Of a stretch of 64,000 nucleotides of DNA, positions 44,460 through 56,690 are shown in pieces. Source of the stretch: Avena insularis. Lineage: Eukaryota; Streptophyta; Magnoliopsida; Poales; Poaceae. The number at the start of each line of letters is the position of its first letter. Position 1 is the first letter of the stretch. A program made the position numbers and the translations under genes. The notes under the pieces are model-generated. The model was not told the DNA's origin and did not search any database. It worked only from the letters and a program-made list of their open reading frames with translations. The DNA lies in NCBI GenBank assembly GCA_023614405.1, contig CM042697.1, forward strand, positions 188,541,189 to 188,605,188, read 5' to 3'.

Positions 44460-45442
44460 AGATTGCGGGAATCACACTGCTCCTCGATCTTTGGTCTCCA
44501 AAGGCTTCCGACAAGGATTCTACTGGCTGACCGCAAAGGCGGACGCTGACAAGCTAGTCGAGCCATGCATGGGATGCTAGTATTATGCCCGACAACCACA
44601 TGTACCAGCTCAGGAATTGCGAACTATACTAATAACTTGGTCATTTGCAGTCTGGGGACTTGACATGGTTGGACCATTATAGATGGCACCCTATGAGTTT
44701 ACACATCTGCTAGTAGTAGTTGATAAATTCACAAAATGTATAGACACTAAACCCATTAGAAAGCTTGATGGGGAAATTTCCCTTAGGTTTGTCTGGGATC
44801 TAGTGGTGAGATTTGGTCTCCCACATAGCATCATCACCGACAACAGCAAGAACTTATCACTCGGAGAAGTAGAGGCTTATTGTTGGGAGAAGGGCATCCG
44901 ACTTGACCTTGCATCTGTGGCACATCCACAATCCAATGGTCAAGTTGAACGAGCCAATGGATTAATTCTGTAGGGAATAAAGTCACGTCTAGAAGCACCG
45001 CTACATAGAGCAGCTGGAGCCTCGGTGGAGGAGTTGCCATCTGTTTTATGGAGTTTGCGAACTACTCCCAACAGATCCACCGGCTAAACCCCTTTCTTCA
45101 TGGTATATGGAGCGGAAGCAATTCTACCCTCCGAAATCCTCCACGATTCACCAAGGGTTGCCGCCTATGATGAAGATGACGCTAAAGAGTCTAGGCGCCT
45201 AGATGTCGACCTTCTCAAGGAGGAGCATGTACTAGCATGCCAGAAGTCCACCATCTACCAGCCAAAGCTACGCAACTACCATAGTCGTCGCGTTTGGCAT
45301 ATCTCGTTTAGAGAGGGGGATCTGGTGCTCCGACTTAAGCAGAATAAGTCACACAAATTATCCCCATCATGGGAAGTACCATTCATCATAAGCAAGGCGC
45401 TACTCAATGGTTCCTATTACCTCATTGACAATCATGAATTAG
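44460..45442 (+). pseudogene. Tat2 integrase, main part
   Basis: The zinc-binding part near 44510-44610 is read as FYWLTAKADADKLVEPCMGC, with a stop after it. The core spans 44640-45060: the first catalytic Asp in LDMVGP, THLLVVVDKFTKC, the second Asp in HSIITDNSKN and the Glu in HPQSNGQVERANG. The C-terminal domain runs 45100-45442 (FREGDLVLRLKQNKSHKLSP). Stops at 44681-44683 and 44971-44973 break it. Athila1 is inserted after HELED, and the last residues resume at 51363. Confidence 0.85.
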
Positions 45443-45447
45443 AGGAT
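45443..45447. repeat. Target-site duplication of Athila1 (AGGAT), left copy
   Basis: AGGAT at 45443-45447 is repeated at 51363-51367. Removing the insert joins the Tat2 integrase tail to a sequence encoding RPNEDHKRKR, which matches Tat1 at about 10100. Confidence 0.9.
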
Positions 45448-47007
45448 TGATGGCGCGTGGTAGTGCTTCGTTGGGAGACCCCAAGAGCAAGGTGTGATGA
45501 GCACGACAGCAAGTCTTCCCTCAGTAAGAAACCAAGGTTATCGAACCAGTAGGAGGAAGGAAACGACTCAAAGGTGTTGCTAGGAACTTGGAGACCTGCA
45601 CAACACAAACTCAAGACTTTGCCCTAACGAACAGTGAGGTTGTCAATCTCACCGGTTGCTGTAACAAAGGATTAACTATATGGTGTGGAAGGTAATAGTT
45701 GTTTGTAGAAAGTAAATAATAATAGTGGAAGATGTATCAATGGTTAATATTGGACCGGGGTCCATAGTTCACTAGAGGTGTTCTACTTAAGATAAACAAA
45801 CATGGCATTCTGGGTAAACAAATTACAGTAGGGAAATTGACAGGACTGAGCAAGGCATAACAATGCAATACTAGACATTCATGATCCTATGAGATACAAT
45901 TGGGAAATACAAGAAGATACATAGACCGCCATCCAACTGCATCTATGACTAGAAATCCACCTTCAGGTTATCATCCGAACCCCCTCTAGTATGAAGTTGC
46001 AAGCAACAGATAACTGCTTTAAGCAAAATGTGTAAGGTAAACAATCCACTTGTTCTATGAACAAGAGACCGTTGTTTTCTCCCTAGTGGAAATAGCACAT
46101 CTACAACCTTAGATATTTCTGTCACTTCCCTTAGATTAATAGAGGCATGAACCCGCTATCGAGCATAAATACCCCCTCTTGGAGTCACTAGCATCTACTG
46201 GCCAATATAGCTACTAGAAGCAGAGAGCATGCAAGATCACAAACAACATAGACATGATAGAATCAATAAGACAAATCCATTAATCAATCTGACATAGTAA
46301 TCTCAATATCCATTGGATCCCCGCAAACACAACATGCATGATTACAAATAGATGATCTTGATCATGAACGGAGCTCACAAGATCTAAACTTGGTAACACA
46401 AAGGAGGAGATACAACCATCTAGCTACTACATGGACCCGTAGTCCAAGGTGGAACTACTCACACTTCATACCGGAGGATGGCATGATGAAGAAGTAGGCC
46501 TCCAGGATGATCTCCCCTCCGGCAGGGTGCCGGAAAGAGCTTCATATCCCCCTAATCTAGGGACGATGGTGGCGGCGGTTACAGACGGTTTTGTGGAATA
46601 TTGATCGGGTACTTAGGGTTTTTGCATCGGGGGGTCTTTATAGGCGAAGAGGCGAGGCAGGTGGCGGCCAGGGTGATCACACCCCCCCAGGCATGGCTAG
46701 CCCTAGCCCGCGCCGCCAGGGGGTGTGGCCCCCTGGTGCCTCCCCTCCGTCTCGTATTTAGGCTTCATGTTCCCCATGGTGAAATATTGACTTTGGCTTT
46801 TGTCTCGTCCAATTCCGAGAATATTGATTTTCTGCCTTTCTGGAACCAAAAACGGAAGAAAACAAGCAACTGGCACTGTGGCAACTTGTTAATAGGTTAG
46901 TACCAGAAAACAATTAAAAACACCTCAAAGTGTAGACAAAGCAAAGCAAAGTAGATACTAAACAAGAATGGAACATCAAAAATTATAGATACATTTCCGA
47001 CTTATCA
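45448..47007 (-). repeat. Athila1 3' LTR (complete)
   Basis: On the minus strand it starts TGATAAGTCGGAAATG and ends GCGCGCCATCA-like sequence (ACCACGCGCCATCA). CCTATAAAGACC at about 46634-46645 (minus) is a TATA box, conserved at about 50992-51003. The part 45729-47007 is repeated at 50083-51362. Confidence 0.88.
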
Positions 47008-49662
47008 AGCATCCCCAAGCTTAACTTCTGCTCGTCCTCGAGTAGGTAAGTGGTAAAAAGAATAATTTTTTAGGTGACATGCACCATCAAAATCATGATC
47101 AAACCATTTGCAAGCATTGAAAGTTGGGATCAAATAACTCTAAACATGAGCATGAAAGATGGAGTTCTAACAATAAGACAAAGTAACTATGCATGCAACA
47201 TGAAAGGCTACAAACAAAGATCATGAATAACATGCATTGAAAAATGTTTGTTTGTTTCACATATAGAAAACATGGCATAGTGGCATTCAGCTTGTCCATT
47301 ATGGAGTAGCAAATATATGCATAGGACACCTTCAATGTTCATAAGAGTGACTAGATACAAATAGCACAAGAACAAGTAATATCAACAATATGCATCAATC
47401 AGTAAGTTTTGGGACAATGCACATAGAACTAAGAATGGAAACTATGCTCTCTTAACTAGTGCCTAACGATAGAAGGTGGAGACTCAATATAATAGTGGAA
47501 TAAAGGACCTTCATATAGGGAAGCAGGGATTTCAAGTTTCAAAAAGAGCTTCCAAAAATTATGGTACTTTTTTAGCTTTCAGATCTCATTGCCCCTATCA
47601 TAAGCATCTTGAAGTGATTAAGGTTAAAGTGAACAAACTATGGAGTATATGCTTGAAGAAGTATAAGTTGGCAATCTCATTTCCATTGAATATGAGGGCC
47701 GCTCCTCATGCTACTCAACTTTAGTCACCTGTAAGTTCTTGTCATAGTAAGTACATGTGTATCATAGAGAACCGCCAACGGGGTACCCCTTGCGCATGAT
47801 ACATGAACTATCCCATAATCAAAATGACAAGGCAAGAAGACAATGAGCATCTAAGCAATCTTCTTATTTACCATGGGAAAATGTTGTTATTTTCTCTCTT
47901 TCCTCTTTTCAATATGTCTCTTTTTTATAAGAAGAAAGCTTCATCGATGTCATTATGGTGATGCTGCAAGTTTCCACCATGATTAGGCATGGCTTAGGCT
48001 AGTGGCCCAGGCGTTTCTCTAACACACATACATAAGTCCATGGACTTACAAGCTCCCCTTTCATTTCACACTGACGACATCCATAGACAAAAGAGCATGA
48101 TATCAATTGTGTACAAAGTACAAGTGCAAAGTTGAAAGCGTTCCCCGTGATAGCATGGTTCTGCTAATTCCAACGTATAAGTGCAAGCATATACAACAAA
48201 TATTACACAATGGTTGAAGTTTATTGGGGGCAAGGAAAATAAAGTGTGCCATCAAGTTTGTGAGAGATTTAATCACTAAGTTTTTCACATAACAAAATTA
48301 CTTTTTAATTGGAAGATAGATGAAAACAAGAATATACTTGGAATGGTGTAACACACCATGCATAGGAATTTATAGTGGAAACTTTGGAATAACTTGGTTT
48401 CTTGGGAGTTGGATGTATGATTAGATCTTACTCATACAAGTGGAGGCTAGAAAACGACTGGCAACGACCAACTAAGAGGGCAATAATGGCCATAATCATG
48501 AAGAGGGACAAAACATTACTAATAAAAGCATAAAGTGGTACTACAAGTCAAGGACTAAATGATCATAGAGGATATGGTGATTTGTTCATAGTCATAACAT
48601 GGTGTGAGTATGTGCCAAGTCATCCCAAACAAAGCATAAAAGGAGAATACCATAATACTATGCTTTTGTATGCTAAAACAACACATGATTCCTTCATGGC
48701 ACACTAAGAAATCCTAATTGTTTGGAACAAGTCATGCTACATCAATAATCACTAAGCATAAGATCAAAACAACACCTAGCATGACATGCTAAAGCCTAAG
48801 TCATAGTCAAAGCAAGCTTCTCTTGTAATATTCAAGCAAGAACTTTCTACTCCTCTCCAACACCAATCAACTTATTTGAAACAACACAGCGAGAACGGGG
48901 TCCAAAATCCTTTATTCAAGAAAACTAAGCAAACCAAATGAAAACTAAGAAACTCCAAGAACAACACAATAGTGCATGAAACAATAAAAACGAAGTGTCT
49001 AGAAAGGCATGAGATTTTTATTGATGAAGAAGGGGATGCCTTGGGCATCCCCAAGATTTGACGCTTGTACCTCTGAATATTTCTTGGGGTGACACTGGGT
49101 GGCATCCCCAAGCTTGAGCTTTTGTCCATTCTTCATCTCATTACATCATTCTCTCTCTACACCTGCAAATTTTCCTTCATACAAAACTTCACACAATCTT
49201 CATTAGCAACATTAGTGTATTCAAAAGATAATAAACCTTTGGGTTTAGCTTAGAACAGAAAATTTTTCACTAAAACACAAGATATTGTAGCAATTCCCTC
49301 AAAAAGCTCAATTTCCCAAAAAGAACCCAAAAAGGATTCAATAAGAAGCAAATGCAAATAATGGCAGAAATCTGTCAAAACAGACCAATAGGTAAAACCG
49401 ATTTTTCCGAAGACCTTCTATTGATCAAATCAAAAAGTGTTAAACGAACTAAATTTACCTAACAGACTGAGGGATTTATTTAGAAAATATCAGCTCAATT
49501 CAACTTACAGAGATTACTCACGAAATTTTATAGTGGAGCAGAAAAATCTGTTTCGGGACATCAACTCCCCAAATCTTACTTCTGTCTCATTAGAGGCCAT
49601 TCTTGGCACACAAAAAGCAAATAAAAAGGATAAGGAGAGGTAATTACTGAATTAATAACTTC
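47008..49662 (-). other. Athila1 internal non-coding region and polypurine tract
   Basis: AT-rich sequence without any recognisable protein. Directly before the 3' LTR the minus strand reads AAGCTTGGGGATGCT, a polypurine-type tract in the right place. The CATCCCCAAGCTT motif occurs again near 49102-49115, with GGCATCCCCAAGATTT at 49043, so this G-rich tract is repeated inside the element. Confidence 0.55.
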
Positions 49663-50235
49663 CTAGACTCTAGAAAACTTTTGGGTTATCTCCCAATACG
49701 TACTTTTCATCAACGCCTTTAAGTTAGGCACAAGAAGCAAGAATCTAGTATTTTCAAATGAAGAAGCATTAGAATCAAACCTTGCTTTCAAAGGAGGAGC
49801 AAAAAGCAACTTCTCTATCCTCATAGGGAAGTGTTCAATATCTTTCTTGAATGGAAATTGATATTTAATGGTGGCTTCTTTCATATCAATGATGGCACCA
49901 ACAGTTCTAAGAAAAGGTCTTCCCAAAGTAATAGGACAAGAAGCATCATATTCAACATCCAAAACATAGATATCAACAGGGACATAAGCATTGTTAACCA
50001 TAATAAGAACATCATTAACACTCCCCATGAGTTTCTTATTAGCATTATCATTAAGTGGGACATCCAAATAACAATGTTCCAATGGAAGATGTATCAATGG
50101 TAAAGATTGGAACGACGTCCATAGTTCACTAGAGGTGTTCTCCTTAAGATAAACAAACATGGTATGCTGGGTAAACAAATTACAGTAGGGAAATTGACAG
50201 GACTGAGCAAGGCATAACAATGCAATACTAGACAT
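49663..50235 (-). pseudogene. Athila1 LTR-protease chimeric open frame
   Basis: An open minus-strand frame of 190 codons. Its downstream part (50082-49663) is an Athila-type aspartic protease region: NDVLIMVNNAYVPVDIYVLD, then DASCPITLGRPFLRTVGAII and FPFKKDIEHFP. The upstream ~50 codons are LTR sequence: the same bases occur in the complete LTR at 45730-45880. The frame was created by a deletion that joined the LTR to the protease, so it is not an original gene. The upstream active-site part of the protease is missing. Confidence 0.8.
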
Positions 50236-51362
50236 TCATGATCCTATGAGATTCGATTGGGCAATACAACAAGATACATAGACCGCCATCCAACTGCATC
50301 TATGACTAGAAATCCACCTTCAGGTTATCATCCGAACCCCCTCCAGTATTAAGTTGCAAGCAACAGATAACTGCTTTAATCAAAGTGTGTAAGGTAAAAA
50401 ATCCACTTGTTCCATGAACAAGAGACCATTGTTTTCTCCCTAGTGGAAATAGTACATCTACAACCTTATAGATTTTTGTCACTTCCCCTAGATTAAATAG
50501 AGGCATGAACCCACTATCGAGCATAAATACCCCTCTTGGAGTCACTAGCATCTACTGGCCAATATAGCTACTAGAAATGGAGAGCATGCAAGATCACAAA
50601 CAACACAAACATGATAGAATCAATAAGACAAATCCATTAATCAATATGACATAGTAATCTCAACTTCCATCGGATCCCCTTAAACACAACATGCATGATT
50701 ACAAATAGATGATCTTGATCATGAATGGAGCTCACAAGATCTAAACATGGTAGCACAAAGGAGGAGATACAACCATCTAGCTACTACATGGACACATAGT
50801 ACAAGGTGGAACTACTCACACTTCATACCGGAGGCTGGCATGATGAAGAAGAAGGCCTCTGGGATGATCCCCCCTCCAGCAGGATGCTGGGAAGAGCTTC
50901 ATATCCCCCTGATCTAGGGACGATGGTAGAGGCGGCTATAGACGGTTTCGTGGAATATTGATCGGGTACTTAGGGTTTCTGCATCGGGGGGGTCTTTATA
51001 GTCGAAGAGGCGAGGCAGGGGCGGCCAGGGTGGTCACACCCCCCAGACGCGACTAGCTCGAGCCTGCGCCGCCAGGGGGTGTGGCCCCTGGTACATCCCC
51101 TCCGTCTCGTATTCACGCTTCGTGTTCCCCGCGGTAAAATATTGACTTTGGCTTTTGTCCCGTCCAATTCCAAGAATATTGATTTTCTGCCTTTCTAGAA
51201 CCAAAAACAGAAGAAAACAGGCAACTGGCACTGTGGCATCTTGTTAATAGGTTAGTACCAGAAAACAATTAAAAACACCTCAAAGTGTAGACAAAGCAAA
51301 GCAAAGTAGATACTAAACAATCATGGAACATCAAAAATTATAGATACATTTCCGACTTATCA
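50083..51362 (-). repeat. Athila1 5' LTR, 3' part deleted
   Basis: Aligns with 45729-47007. It lacks the last ~280 bases of the LTR together with the primer-binding site and gag. The outer end TGATAAG at 51356-51362 is intact. Confidence 0.88.
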
Positions 51363-51620
51363 AGGATAGGCCAAACGAGGATCATAAGCGTAAGCGATAT
51401 AACCCAGATGATGACTACCCGGAGCTTTATCGGTCATGGAACATAGCACAACTACGTCCTTTTTACACTTAGCATATTTTATTATCTACTGTGTACTTCT
51501 TATATGATCAATGAAATAAATCTCTTTGGTTCACTCATATGCTTGAGTCTTTTACCTCCTTTAGTGTTCATTTTTGGATCATATAAAACATTTATGCGCA
51601 AGCTTTGCATTTAAACATGT
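51363..51620 (+). pseudogene. Tat2 integrase end and 3' non-coding stub
   Basis: After the Athila1 duplication the frame gives RPNEDHKRKRYNPDDDYPEL and stops at 51470-51472, matching the Tat1 pol end. The next ~150 bases match Tat1 9990-9850 in reverse complement, up to GCGCAAGCTTTGCATTT. Similarity then ends. Confidence 0.8.
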
Positions 51621-52300
51621 GGACGGAATTAATAATCAATTTACTATCAAAATATTACTTAGAAAGCAAAGCTCATAGGATGAGAGTTACTATTATCAGT
51701 TTAAAAAATAGTCCTGATGAGAGCTTATATGAAGGCTACTTGAGGTTTAAAAGTTATCTTGATAATTGCCCCCATCATCATTTGCCTGATTGGTTAATCA
51801 CTCACACTTTTTATGGAGGGCTTAATGATAAAAATAGAACGAGTTTAGATACTGCTTCTAATGGTCGTTTTCTATCCTATACCTATGTTGAAGTATGGAA
51901 ATTAATAATGATAATGAGGGAGGCAACATAAAGTCTTAAAGATAAGGAGAGCATTATGTTAAACAGTTCATCTGTGTATGTTTGTGTTAACGATTTTCTT
52001 ATAGATGAAAAGACTTGTGCAATTATTGAAACCCTCAGTATTGACTCTTACTCAGTAAAGAAAATTATTGAGAATTATGTAGGGAATCTACATGTACCTA
52101 CAGAATGGGAATCCTATAATCCCCCCGAAGAAAAGAAACGTGCAAGAAAAAGTGCACCAATAGTAGAGTTTTCCTCTAAACCTATTCAAGAGAATATCAA
52201 GAAAAAGCGCAGAGACGAAGAACACATAAAATATGATTAAAGAAACCAGAAAAGAACCCCGATGCTACCAATGCAAATATTATTATATTGAAGGATCTTA
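51621..52300 (+). pseudogene. Athila2 gag fragment
   Basis: The frame ending at 51931 carries LYEGYLRFKSYLDNCPHHHL and THTFYGGLNDKNRTSLDTAS, the classic Athila gag capsid segment. A second open piece, 51956-52240, is Lys-rich at its end (KKKRRDEEHIKYD). The N-terminal half of the domain is missing because of the truncation. Confidence 0.78.
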
Positions 52301-53040
52301 TGTAAGCACAAACCATGGATAATGAAGTAGTTACGCTAGACCTTGAAACTTCAGAATTCATTGAAGGTAATGTACGAGGAAATGAAACTTCTAAGCCTAT
52401 GACTCCTATATATTGTGTGGAAACTTTCTTATACCGAATTTGTGAACCGACCTCAACTATGAATATTATTCCTTCATCACTTTATGAGGAACTTCGTTAC
52501 AATTTAAATAATCCATATGTGGAACCGGTAGAAACTACTATTAAACTATCAAATAGAATTAATATAAGACCAGAAGGCATTATTAGAAATATCTATGTCT
52601 TTATTGGAGCACGTATGTACCCCCTTTGATTTTCATATTGTTGATATGCCTCCAGACTCTATTTGTCCTATGCTTTTAGGCAGCCCTTTTGTGTCCATAA
52701 CAAAAGCTTGAATTGATAATAATAAGGAGACTATTTCAATGTTGTTTGGAGAAGAGGAAATGACATTCCACTTTGGCAAACTAAAAAAGAGGCCATATCA
52801 AGAGGAAGATATGAAATAAGGGAAAACAATTGCGGAGCTAGCCACAATTCATTTCAGCACTCCGTAAGATGAATTAGAGAGAAGCCTAATTAATTGGGAG
52901 GAGGTACCAGATGATGATGGAAGAGAAGACATGGATGATTACCTTGATTCCGTTCCAGAAGCGCATAACCCACAAGACTATGAAGAACTGGTAAGAAAAG
53001 GAGATGAAGAACCTCCGCCAATTGAATTGAAATGACTCCC
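52301..53040 (+). pseudogene. Athila2 protease region
   Basis: Segments FLYRICEPTSTMNIIPSSLY and LSNRINIRPEGIIRNIYVFI, followed by DSICPMLLGSPFV-like sequence in another frame (52640-52700), correspond to the Athila aspartic protease. The usual DxGA-type active site reads CEPTST-like and is not recognisable. Frameshifts and stops are frequent (52627, 52710, 52818). Confidence 0.65.
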
Positions 53041-53047
53041 AGACGAT

Positions 53048-53779
53048 ATGAGGTATGAGTTCTTAGATAATGAAAATAAATGTCCTGTTATTATTAGTAA
53101 TAATTTATCAGAAAACAAAACAAATAAAATCATTTTAGTCTTGATCAAGCATCGAGAAGCATTTGGATATACTCTAAGTGATATTAAAGGAATGGATCCC
53201 TCTATTATAACACATAAGACTACCATGCTTGATGATGTTGTACCTGTAGTTGACACACAGAGAAGGTTTAATCCGAAAATGAAGGAAGTAGTAAGAAAAT
53301 AAGTTATACGCTTATTAGTTGTCAGCATAATATATCCTATTTCTGACATTAAATGGGTTAGGCCAACTCATTGCATACCAAGAAAAGGTGGTCTTGATGA
53401 TGTTATGATTGTTGGATATCGCATGTACATTGATTTTAGGAAACTAAACCGCGAGACACAGAAAAATCATAAACCTATACCATTCATGGATAAAATTTTA
53501 GAAAGACTTAGTAATAAATCTTATTTCCGTTTTCTTGATGGTTATTCCTGCTACTCTCAAATTGCTATACAACCAGAAGATCAAGAGAAAACAACTTGCA
53601 CATGTCCTTATGGCACATATGCTTATAGATTAATTCCGTTTGGATTATGTAATGCAGCTGCAACTTTTCAAGAATGTGTTTTAAAAATATTTGATGATCT
53701 TCTTGAGAAGACTATGGAAGTTCTAACAAATGATTTTGTTGTTTTTGGAACAAAATTTGATAATTGTCTCTACAATTAA
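53048..53779 (+). pseudogene. Athila2 reverse transcriptase
   Basis: Landmarks are LSDIKGMDPSIITHK, MYIDFRKLNRETQKNHKPIP, SYFRFLDGYSCYSQIAIQPE, TCTCPYGTYAYRLIPFGLCN and AATFQECVLKIFDDL. At the catalytic loop, where the lineage has FMDDF, this copy reads LTNDF (Asn codon 53729-53731), so one metal-binding Asp is lost. A TAA at 53300-53302 and one at 53777-53779 interrupt the frame. Confidence 0.85.
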
Positions 53780-54453
53780 ATCAAAGTTTTGTAGAGATGA
53801 AGGCAATCAAACTTGGTTTTGAATTGGGAGCAATGTCGTTTCATGGTAAGACAAGGTAACGTTTTGGACATAAGGTTTCAGACGAGGGTATAGAAATAGA
53901 TAAGTCTAATATAAATGCTATAGAAAAACTTCCAGTACCTCAAGACATAAAAAACTTAAAAATGTTTCTGGGACATGCAGGTTTTTATAGGCGTTTTATA
54001 AAATACATTGCTAAAATAGCTATGCCTATCACTAACCTTCTTGATAAATATACCCCGTTGTACTTAGCTCATGATTGCATTGCAGCTTTGAAAAACCTTA
54101 AAAACAAATTAGTTTCATCACCTATCATGCAATCTCCAAAATAGAATGAACCTTTCGAAATCATGTGTGATTCTAGTGACTATGCTTTAGGAGCCATGTT
54201 AGGACAACGAGACGGAAAGAACTTAAATGTTATTCATTATGCTAGTAAAACTCCCAATAAGATTCCAAAAATTATGCTACTACAAAAAAAGAGTTCCTAG
54301 CTATAATTTTTTGCTTGTGACAAATTTAGACCTTACATCATTCATTCTAAGGTATTAGTTCATACAGATCACCAAGCTTTGCGTCACCTCCTTGTGAAAA
54401 AGGATGCGAAGACCGGGTTGATTATATGGGTCTTATTACTGCAATAATATGAT
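53780..54453 (+). pseudogene. Athila2 RNase H
   Basis: It continues with MFLGHAGFYRRFIKYIAKIA and LLDKYTPLYLAHDCIAALKN (53962-54144). After a stop, PFEIMCDSSDYALGAMLGQR carries a catalytic Asp, then come HYASKTPN-like sequence, and YKVLVHTDHQALRHLL-like sequence near 54350-54390. Several frameshifts break it. Confidence 0.75.
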
Positions 54454-56034
54454 TTGCAAATAGTAGATAGGAGGGGTAAGGATAATCTAGTAGCAGATCA
54501 TCTCTCTAGGATGCAGGGAATAATAAGTGACCCCGTACCTATAAATGACTCATTTCCGGGAGAATATTTAGCGAATATTGAAATCACTGATCCTTGGTTT
54601 GCGGATTATGCTAACTATCTTGTAGGAAAATTTCTACCTCCTAGTATGACAAGAAATCAAAGAATGAAATTCTTTAATGATCTTAAATATTACTTTTGGG
54701 ATGATCCTTATTTATATTGTTATGGATCTAATGGAATGATTCAAAAGTGTGTTCGTAACCATGAAATGAATGCAATCTTGCAAGCTTGTCATGACAACCC
54801 ATATGGAGGACATCATGCAGGCAAGCGAACTGCAGCAAAGGTACTTCAATCCGGATACTATTAGCCCACCTTGTTCAAAGACGCAAACAGGTATGTAGAA
54901 CATTGTGATGCTTGCCAGAAAAGGGGTAATATAGGTAGAAGACAAGAGATGGAAATGAATTATAGTATTATAATTGAACCCTTTGATGTATGGAGAATGG
55001 ATTACATGGGACCTTTTGTAGAATCAAATGGTTACACTCATATTCTTATTTTTGTCGATTATGTCACTAAATGGGTTGAAGCTATTCCAAGAAGCCATGC
55101 AGATACAGCTACTTCAGTGAAGATGATCAAGGATGTCATATTTCCTAGGTTTGGAGTCCCTAGTTTTTTAATCACTGGCGGTGGTTCTCATTTTATGAAA
55201 GGAACTTTCAAGAAAATCCTTTACAAATATGGATTTACTCACCATGTTGCTTCACCATATCGTCCTCAAACAAGCGGTCAAGTGGAACTCTACAATAGAG
55301 AAATAAAGTCCATACTCGAGAACACAGTGGATAAATCAAGAAAAGATTGGTCATACAAGTTGAATGATACTATTTGGGCATACCATACTACGTTTAAGAA
55401 TCCAATGGGTATGAAACTGTATAAGATGGTTTACGGTAAGGCGTGCCATTTACCTATATAATTGGAACATAGAGCCTTTTGGGCAATCAATAACTTAAAT
55501 TATGATTTTAAAGCAGTAGAAGAAAAACGTTTATTAGATATCCATGATTTAGATGAGTTTAGGAGTGAGGCTTATAAAAATGCTAGATTGTTTAAAGAAA
55601 AAGTAAAAAGATGGCATGACAGGAAAATAGAAAATAAAGTGTTTAAAACTGGAAACAAGGTGTTCCTCTATAATTCTCGTCTTAAGTTGTTTCTAGGAAA
55701 GCTCAGATCAAAGTGGGAAGGCCCCTATATAGTTGAAGACGCCTATTCATCGGGAGCGGTGAATCTCCAGGGAAAAACATCCTCTCTTTCATGGGTGGTG
55801 AATGGAAAACACTTGAAACATTATCAAGCAAAAGAAGATATAACTGTAGTCACCATACGTGTGATCACCCTAGAAGAGGTGATTCAGAAAAATATACAAG
55901 GAAAGATAACTGCAAGAAGGATAAAATTGAGCCTAAATGAGCACCATCACGGTCAAGCTATTGACAATAAAAGAGCGCTTCATGGGAGGCAAACCATGCG
56001 AAATAAAGGTTTGAGTAAAGTTTTAAACTTTTAA
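54454..56034 (+). pseudogene. Athila2 integrase
   Basis: DNLVADHLSRM marks the RNase H end. The HHCC zinc finger is at 54760-54930 (GGHHAGKRTAAKV, CDACQKRGN), with TAG at 54862-54864 where the family has Trp. The catalytic core shows VWRMDYMGPF with Asp and TSGQVELYNREIK with Glu. The middle Asp is Gly: ITGGGSHF, codon 55177-55179. The C-terminal domain spans 55462-56034 after a TAA at 55459. The core is otherwise open from 54871 to 55461. Confidence 0.87.
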
Positions 56035-56690
56035 TTAAGTTTGTGTTGAATAAGTAACACTTTAAGCTCTAGTGAAGTAGAAGAAGTTTGGTAATTCTAA
56101 ATTCCTGTCCAATGGATGTTAATGTTGGCCAAAAATTTAAGCTGCCATTTTTCTATCAAAACCTAGTATTTCATTAAATATTAGATTAATAAAGAATTCT
56201 CGGAGAGGCAGCTAAATTTTGGCGACTCCAGAAGGTTTAACGACCAACTATATGGCGGGACTAAAAATTCCGGCAATATATTTATGGTGGTATATATATT
56301 TTTACATCTTCTCTTCTGTTTCGAAAGGTACAGTAAGTTTAACGACCAACTATACGGCAGGAATATCTACCCCATCTCCAAAATTTTATTCTAGGTTACT
56401 GCAAGTTTGATGACCAACTATATGGTGGGAATAAAATTCCCGCCCGTATAGTTGGTATCGCCGTAGAAGTAAAAGCTAAATATGTTCACAACTATACGGC
56501 GGGACATATACGGGCCGCCCTCGTATACTTACTCGTTATGAGCGGCGGCTAGGGTTTTCGACCTCTCATTTTCAAGCTGATTGCATCTAACCTTTTTCAT
56601 TAAGTTTTCGCAGAGCTAAAGCCTCTAGCCTCGAAAAATCATCGCCATCCCTATACAATCTCCTTCTAACAATATCTGTGCAGCGAAGTC
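56035..56690 (+). repeat. Athila2 3' internal region with CAACTATACGGCGGGA motif repeats
   Basis: Non-coding. The motif ACGACCAACTATAYGGCGGGA or variants occurs at about 56240-56260, 56341-56362, 56411-56431 and 56489-56504, and in inverse orientation at about 56437-56456. A related direct and inverted pair lies inside the 3' LTR (58540-58600). Confidence 0.75.

Larger units (their letters stand above)
45448..51362 (-). mobile_element. Athila1: internally deleted Athila-type gypsy element
   Basis: Minus-strand element with TG...CA ends and a perfect 5-base duplication: 3' LTR 45448-47007, internal remnant 47008-50082, and a truncated 5' LTR 50083-51362. The only recognisable protein is a protease fragment. 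The rest of gag-pol (RT, RNase H, integrase) is gone. LTR style (a long leader, TATA, a GCGCCATCA end) and the protease point to the Athila lineage (Sabrina/WHAM-like in Triticeae), by recollection of these families rather than a search. Confidence 0.82.
37740..51620 (+). mobile_element. Tat2: second Tat-lineage gypsy copy, 3'-truncated
   Basis: Same family as Tat1, opposite orientation: LTR 37740-38243, primer-binding site, two gag-like domains, protease, RT, RNase H, second RNase H, integrase, then the pol stop at 51470-51472 and about 150 bases of 3' non-coding sequence matching Tat1. Athila1 (45448-51362) is inserted in the integrase tail. The antisense gene and 3' LTR present in Tat1 are missing: the sequence switches to Athila2 at about 51620. 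Confidence 0.85.
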
